Below are positions 49,587 through 53,547 of a stretch of 53,547 bases of DNA, in pieces. The stretch's first letter is position 1. Each line of letters opens with the position of its first letter. The position numbers and the translations under genes are program-made. The notes under the pieces are model-generated. The model was not told the DNA's origin and searched no databases. It worked only from the letters and a program-made list of their open reading frames with translations. The DNA is from CF-13 sp035279665 (lineage in GTDB: Bacteria; Chloroflexota; Dormibacteria; CF-121), in the NCBI GenBank assembly GCA_035279665.1, contig DATEHI010000021.1:1-53547 (forward strand). The letters are read 5' to 3'.

Positions 49587-49937
49587 CTATCGCTGCTGGA
49601 TGACCGGCCTGATCTCTAGCGTCCCACGCCCGGGCCAACTCTTGGCCATGGCCAGCGCCTCATCAAGATTGGCAACGTCGACCTCGGTGTATCCGCCGAC
49701 GATCTCCTTGCCCTCGAGGAACAGGCCATCTTTCACAACTGGCTTGCCATCGGCCTGGAAACGGATCGTCGTTGCCGTGTCGGGACCCTGTAACTGATTA
49801 CCATGCCCGATCCGCGCCTGGTTCTCCGCAAACCAGCGCCCGACCTGACTGTACCGCTGCCTGAGTTCGTCCGGGGTTAACGCGTCAAAAGCGGCCTGGT
49901 CGGCCGCCGTTCCACAGAACAGAAATACGTATTTCAT
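49587..49937 (-). CDS. DGPF/YCII-related protein partner of ECF42
   Basis: A 116-residue YCII-related (DGPF-family) dimeric alpha/beta protein. The signature motif appears as VVKDGLFLEGKEIVGGYTEVDVANLDEALAMAKSWPG (DGLF variant of DGPF). These genes sit next to ECF42 sigma factors and are their usual targets; their biochemical role is unclear. A perfect AGGAGGTG (49950-49943) lies 5 nt before the ATG. It is the first gene of the unit with the sigma factor and probably the PRTase, divergent from DedA. Confidence 0.92.
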   Translation of the reverse strand: MKYVFLFCGTAADQAAFDALTPDELRQRYSQVGRWFAENQARIGHGNQLQGPDTATTIRFQADGKPVVKDGLFLEGKEIVGGYTEVDVANLDEALAMAKSWPGRGTLEIRPVIQQR

Positions 49938-49955
49938 CTGTTCACCTCCTGCCCT

Positions 49956-49986
49956 TACGACAAACGGTAACCCCTGAGAATCGACA
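49956..49986 (-). promoter_or_regulatory. Possible ECF42-dependent promoter
   Basis: On -: TGTCGA (49986-49981), and further down TGTCGTA (49962-49956), before the DGPF gene. TGTCGA resembles the -35 I recall for ECF42 target promoters, but the spacing to CGTA (about 21 nt) is longer than usual, so this is tentative. Confidence 0.3.
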
Positions 49987-50087
49987 CCCACCTTCATTAT
50001 CTCGACGGCTGCGCCCGCGTAACGGTAAGTTAAGGGAAGGAAGGCGCCCTTTAGAGGCCGTTCAGGAAGGATTGGCAGAGTGAAGGC

Positions 50088-50858
50088 ATGCGCTTGAGTC
50101 CTGGTGGCGCGCCTCGACGCGCGGCTGCCGCGATCGCTGCCCGGCGTCGCCGCTGGACGATTGGCGCGTTCGGCGCCGCGATCGTCGCTCTGCTGGTCTT
50201 CGCGATCCTGGAGGGAGACCTCCCCGACCTCGTCCAAGATGGCGCCTATGTCGTCGGCCACCTGCTGCGGCAGTTCGGCCTGCTGGCGGCCTTCGCGCTG
50301 CTCTACGCGGAAGAGTCGGGTGTCCCGATGCCCATGCCCGGCGACGTCTTCGTCATGTATGTCGGGCATCACGCGGCTCACGGGCTGCTGACCGCGCTGG
50401 CGGCCTGGCTCGCGCTGATCGCCGTCGTCGTCCTGGGCGCGAGCAACCTCTATTGGATCTCCCAGCGCTGGGGACGGTCCATCGTCGAGCACCGGCTCGC
50501 GAGCGTGCTGCACCTGACGCCGGCCCGGATCGACCGTGCGGAGCGGTGGTTTGCGCGCTACGGAGTCTGGACGCTCGTCTTCGGGCGGCACATCCCTGGA
50601 CTTCGCGTGCCGCTCACGGTCGCGGCTGGCATCTTCCGCGTCCGCTATCGCGTCTTTATCGCGAGTGTTGCCATCTCGACGGCGGTCTGGGCGGGATTCT
50701 TCCTGATGCTCGGCGCCGTGTTCGGCGGGCGGATCGGGCATTTGCTCGCCCTTCACCGCGAGGGCTACGTGATCCTGCCGGCGGTCATCGTGCTCGCCTT
50801 CGGCGTCTACCTTGCCATCCTGCTGCGCCGCACAGCAAAGATAGAGACAGCGCAATAA
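50088..50858 (+). CDS. DedA-family membrane protein
   Basis: A 256-residue DedA/VTT protein with about 5 membrane helices after a basic N-terminus (RRAAAAIAARRRRW). Motifs: AEESGVPMPMPGDVFVMYVG (the re-entrant loop with E-x-x-x-P), YWISQRWG, and FGRHIPGLRVPLTVAAGIFRV with the G-R-x-x-P-x-x-R block. Family members move phospholipids or undecaprenyl phosphate across the membrane. The start is uncertain by a few codons (an ATG at 50088 with weak AGAGTGAAGG upstream). It is divergent from the ECF42 unit. Confidence 0.88.
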   Translation: MRLSPGGAPRRAAAAIAARRRRWTIGAFGAAIVALLVFAILEGDLPDLVQDGAYVVGHLLRQFGLLAAFALLYAEESGVPMPMPGDVFVMYVGHHAAHGLLTALAAWLALIAVVVLGASNLYWISQRWGRSIVEHRLASVLHLTPARIDRAERWFARYGVWTLVFGRHIPGLRVPLTVAAGIFRVRYRVFIASVAISTAVWAGFFLMLGAVFGGRIGHLLALHREGYVILPAVIVLAFGVYLAILLRRTAKIETAQ

Positions 50859-50913
50859 GGGCGACCCGGAGGACTGAGGGTAGGCGTCCTCCGGGCCTGG
50901 TATGTGGGGAGAG

Positions 50914-51246
50914 CTACTCCTCGCCGTTGAACTGATGGTCGGCGTTCGGGTCGTTCGGGTCGTCGGCGTGACCCCCGGCGGCATCGGTCGTCTCGGTCGA
51001 TGCCGGTTCGGTCGCCGATTCGGTCGGTTCGCTCTTCGGCTGGCTCGGGGCCACCGCGGGCACGCCGACCTGTGCCGCGGGTTTGACGGCGTCAGCGGAA
51101 CCCGCGGAGCCGAGCTTCACGGTTCGCAGGCTCGCCGCCGCTGACTGGTGCGCCGGCGCCTTCGCGAATGCCCCGGTCGCAGAAACGATCGCCGCCGCCA
51201 GCACCACTGGCACGGCCAGCAGCCCAATCGTCTTCGGCGTCTTCAA
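50914..51246 (-). CDS. Small secreted Ala/Pro/Thr-rich protein
   Basis: A 110-residue exported protein with a clear signal peptide (LKTPKTIGLLAVPVVLAAAIVSATGAFA-K) and a low-complexity mature part rich in Ala, Ser, Glu and Thr (EPTESATEPASTETTDAAGG) ending in an acidic DDPNDPNADHQFNGEE that could bind divalent cations. No known family. The TTG at 51246 is the start: a perfect AGGAGGTG (51262-51255) lies 8 nt before it and no ATG fits the signal peptide. It is divergent from the response regulator gene. Confidence 0.7.
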   Translation of the reverse strand: MKTPKTIGLLAVPVVLAAAIVSATGAFAKAPAHQSAAASLRTVKLGSAGSADAVKPAAQVGVPAVAPSQPKSEPTESATEPASTETTDAAGGHADDPNDPNADHQFNGEE

Positions 51247-51346
51247 TATATGGACACCTCCTATGGTTTGGCCCCGTCAACGGGACCTGACGACCAAGTC
51301 TGGCCGCCGTAGATGAACCCGCCCTAAAACGAAAGCCCCACCCTTG

Positions 51347-51364
51347 CCCTCCCCCGAGACGGCG
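51347..51364. repeat. Dispersed G/C repeat, partial copy 9
   Basis: CCCACCCTTGCCCTCCCCCGAGACGG: the common flank and left arm are present, but the right GGGGGAGGG arm is missing. It lies just upstream of the regulator's direct repeats. Confidence 0.5.
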
Positions 51365-51385
51365 GATGAAAAATCTAAGCTTCGG

Positions 51386-51405
51386 CATCTTTAGACATCT
51401 TTTAG
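51386..51405 (+). promoter_or_regulatory. Direct repeats, possible autoregulatory OmpR-type site
   Basis: CATCTTTAG (51386-51394) and CATCTTTTAG (51396-51405) repeat with a 10-bp period, about one helical turn, upstream of GATACT (51416-51421), a -10-like box 7 nt before the regulator ATG. OmpR/PhoB-family dimers bind such head-to-tail repeats near -35. Confidence 0.5.
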
Positions 51406-51428
51406 GCGCCGTACGGATACTGGAGGGC

Positions 51429-52103
51429 ATGAGGGTGCTGCTGATCGAGGACGACCGCCGGCTCGCGGCCAGCATTCAGCGCGCTCTGGGCGAGTCGGGA
51501 CTCGCTGTCGACGTCGTCCACGAGGGCAACGACGGGATTGCGGCGGGGCTCAGCACGCCGTACGACGTGCTGGTCATGGACGTCATGCTGCCGGGCGCCG
51601 ATGGACTCTCAGTCAGCCGCCAGCTTCGCCGGCAGAAAGTGAGCGCGCCGATCCTGATGTTGACGGCCCGCGATGCGGTCGACGACCGGGTGCGCGGATT
51701 GGAAGCGGGGGCCGACGACTACATGGTCAAGCCCTTCGCCATGCGCGAGCTGCTGGCGCGCATCAGGGCGCTCGCCCGGCGACATCTCCCCGATCGTAGC
51801 TCCGTACTCACGGCGGGCAACATCGTGCTCGATACGGCAGCCCACACGCTCAAGGTCGCGGACAAGGACGTCGAGTTGACCGCCAAGGAATTCGCGATCC
51901 TCGACTTCTTCATGCATCATCCGGGGCGCGTGCTGACCAGGGCGCAGATCATCGACCACGTCTGGGATTACGACTTCGAGGGCGGGCACAACCTGGTCGA
52001 GGTTTACATGGGACGCCTGCGGCGCAAGCTCATCACGGCCGGTGCAGGCGATCCCTTCGTCACGGTTCGTGGAGCCGGCTACCGTCTAGAAGCGCGCCAA
52101 TGA
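51429..52103 (+). CDS. OmpR-family response regulator
   Basis: A 224-residue two-component regulator. Receiver: acidic pair in LLIEDDRRLAAS, Asp in DVLVMDVMLPGADGL, Thr in ILMLTARDAVDD, Lys in YMVKPFAM. Winged-helix domain: VELTAKEFAILDFFMHHPGRVLTRAQIIDHVWDYDFEGGHNLVEVYMGRLRRKL, close to the MprA/TcrA/PhoP group. ATG 51429 is preceded by TGGAGGG. The kinase gene overlaps its stop as ATGA, so it is a cognate pair. Direct repeats upstream suggest autoregulation. Confidence 0.94.
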   Translation: MRVLLIEDDRRLAASIQRALGESGLAVDVVHEGNDGIAAGLSTPYDVLVMDVMLPGADGLSVSRQLRRQKVSAPILMLTARDAVDDRVRGLEAGADDYMVKPFAMRELLARIRALARRHLPDRSSVLTAGNIVLDTAAHTLKVADKDVELTAKEFAILDFFMHHPGRVLTRAQIIDHVWDYDFEGGHNLVEVYMGRLRRKLITAGAGDPFVTVRGAGYRLEARQ

Positions 52104-53506
52104 GGCGGATGCTCGCCGGCACTCGCCTCCGGCTCACGCTCGCCTTCGCCGCCGTCCTCGCCGTCGCGATCGTGGTCGCCGACGTGGCCCTCTATCTCGC
52201 GCTCTCGCGGGCGGAAACCGGTGCCGCGGCCGACGTTCTCGTCTCCCAGGCCAACACCATTGCCAGCGGCATCGACGACGTCAACGGCCAGGTCCGCTTT
52301 GGGGCGGGCGACCTGCCGACCGAGACCCAGCAAGGGGTCGCGGTCGAGGCGGCGATCATCGCGCCGGACGGCTCGATCACCCAATCGCCGGGCCAGGCCC
52401 TCTCCGACTCGACCCTCGCCGGAATCGCGGCCAGCGCGCGGACGAAAAAGACGCCGGTGCCGCCGTTCAACGTGCGCGATAGCCGGGGCGTCCCGCGGCT
52501 CGTCTACGCGCTGCCGCTGCAGACGAGCCAGGGAGCATCGGCGGTCTTGATCGTCAGCCGCTCGGTCGGCGAGCTGCAGGCCGCCCTCAATCAAACGATC
52601 CTCTTCCTCGCGGTCCTTTCGGTCCTCGTCGTGCTCGCGGGAACGCTGCTGGCGCATCGTCTGGCAGGCAACATTCTGGAGCCGGTCCGACGCATCGCCT
52701 CGACCGCGCGCTCGCTCAGCCAGCACGACCTCAATCGTCGCGTCGAGGTCGACGTTCCGCCGGACGAGCTCGGCCAACTGGTCGAGACCTTCAACGGAAT
52801 GCTGGCGCGCCTCGAGGCGAGCTTCGAGAGCCTGCGGCGCTTCACGGCGGACGCGTCGCACGAGCTGCGCTCCCCGCTGGCGCTGATGCGCAGCGAACTG
52901 GAAGGAACCCTTGCGCGGACGCGCACCCCGGCGGAGTACCAGCAGGTCCTGCGCGGGCTCGAGGCCGAGGTCGAGCACATGGCCCGGATGGTCGACCAGC
53001 TGTTGATGCTGGCCCGCGCTGACGCGGGCGCGCTGCGACCGGCGGAGACGAACGTCGACGTCGCCGATTTTCTCCACGAGACGGCGGCGCGCTGGCGGCC
53101 GATTGCCGAAACGCGGCACGTCCGGGTCGACGTGCTGGCACCTGATTCCGGGAGCGTCCAGGCGGACCCCGACCTGCTGCGCCGGGTGATGGACAACCTG
53201 ATCGACAACGCCACGCGTCACACGCCGGAGGGGACCGCCGTCGAGCTGATCGGCGCGCCCACGGCGCAAGGCTGGAACATCGACGTGCGCGACGAGGGAC
53301 CCGGCGTTCCGGCAGCCGCGCGTGCTGTCCTCTTCGAACGGTTTGTGCGGGCGGACGGCGCGCGCGCTCGCGATACCGCCGGTGCCGGACTGGGTCTCGC
53401 CCTCAGCCGGGCGATCGCGGAATCGCACGGTGGCAGCCTGCAGCTCGTCGATCAAAACGGCTCGGGCGCTTCCTTTCGTCTCTTCCTGCCGACAAAACGC
53501 CGCTAG
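52100..53506 (+). CDS. Membrane sensor histidine kinase (EnvZ/MprB-like)
   Basis: A 468-residue sensor: TM1 (about 10-32), an extracytoplasmic sensor region (about 33-165), TM2 (LFLAVLSVLVVLAGTLLAHRLAG), HAMP (EPVRRIASTARSLSQHDLNRRVEV), HisKA with the phospho-His in FTADASHELRSPLALMRSELE, and HATPase with NLIDNATRHTPEG, DEGPGVP and DTAGAGLGLALSRAIAESHGG. It phosphorylates the regulator encoded just upstream (ATGA overlap). The signal sensed is unknown. The remaining 41 nt of the window hold no further feature. Confidence 0.93.
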   Translation: MRRMLAGTRLRLTLAFAAVLAVAIVVADVALYLALSRAETGAAADVLVSQANTIASGIDDVNGQVRFGAGDLPTETQQGVAVEAAIIAPDGSITQSPGQALSDSTLAGIAASARTKKTPVPPFNVRDSRGVPRLVYALPLQTSQGASAVLIVSRSVGELQAALNQTILFLAVLSVLVVLAGTLLAHRLAGNILEPVRRIASTARSLSQHDLNRRVEVDVPPDELGQLVETFNGMLARLEASFESLRRFTADASHELRSPLALMRSELEGTLARTRTPAEYQQVLRGLEAEVEHMARMVDQLLMLARADAGALRPAETNVDVADFLHETAARWRPIAETRHVRVDVLAPDSGSVQADPDLLRRVMDNLIDNATRHTPEGTAVELIGAPTAQGWNIDVRDEGPGVPAAARAVLFERFVRADGARARDTAGAGLGLALSRAIAESHGGSLQLVDQNGSGASFRLFLPTKRR

Positions 53507-53547
53507 AGTCTATCCCGGCTGCGCGTTCAGGCCGTCGGCGTAACCGA

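Noticed and set aside
52079..53455. Long - strand frame (about 458 codons)
   Set aside because: Antisense to the histidine kinase gene, no recognisable motifs.

Overview
The window is gene-dense, GC-rich bacterial chromosome (about two thirds G+C by eye). Genes are packed tightly, with many ATGA and GTGA overlaps. An F420-type luciferase-like oxidoreductase, a UBP zinc finger, an ECF42 sigma factor with its DGPF partner, Gly/Pro/Ser-rich surface proteins, lipoproteins and LysM/M23/CHAP wall hydrolases point to a single-membrane or atypical-envelope lineage such as Chloroflexota or 'Dormibacterota'. That placement is inference; there is no rRNA here to settle it. Several genes carry a -10 hexamer only 6-12 nt before the start codon, so leaderless or near-leaderless mRNAs seem common, beside genes with strong AGGAGG sites.

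Layout. 1-6.3 kb: oxidoreductase, DsbA-like protein and methyltransferase on +; a cytoplasmic HtrA-like protease, ABC exporter and UBP zinc finger on -; a SIMPL-domain protein on +. 16.3-6.3 kb (- strand): one long aromatic superoperon, aroH-aroF-tyrA-aroA-aroE-aroC-aroKB-aroQ, continuing into an AlkA-like glycosylase, a LuxR-type regulator, an unknown gene and a rhodanese whose frame holds an in-frame TGA exactly where relatives have Cys. Ahead of aroH lies a short reading frame rich in Phe/Tyr codons (FYFYAY) and RNA that can pair with the aroH ribosome binding site: a candidate attenuator. 16.5-24.8 kb: lipoprotein, divergent wall hydrolases (M23; LysM-CHAP), an M20 peptidase, a TPR-like protein, and a response regulator with a GAF hybrid kinase. 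25-31.4 kb: alcohol dehydrogenase plus sugar-dehydrogenase-like lipoprotein, a RadC-type gene, and an SPFH/Tim44-like/zinc-ribbon membrane module resembling Bacillus ydjGHI, with a second Tim44-like zinc-ribbon copy across radC. 31.5-40.7 kb: a surface-glycan region (GT-C and GT2 enzymes, two paralogous polytopic proteins, Gfo/Idh/MocA, a DegT remnant, a UGM-like flavoprotein) and tRNA-Asn. 40.8-53.5 kb: homocysteine methyltransferase/MetF fusion, nitroreductase, an amino-acid permease-glutamine synthetase-thioesterase operon, the ECF42 unit, DedA, and an OmpR/EnvZ-type pair.

Three things stand out as possibly undescribed: the aromatic leader-peptide region (16259-16459), the TGA-containing rhodanese (6305-6745), and a noncoding block at 28018-28247 made of consecutive perfect stem-loops. 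A family of short G/C-rich palindromes is also scattered through the window, several copies lying in frame inside genes.
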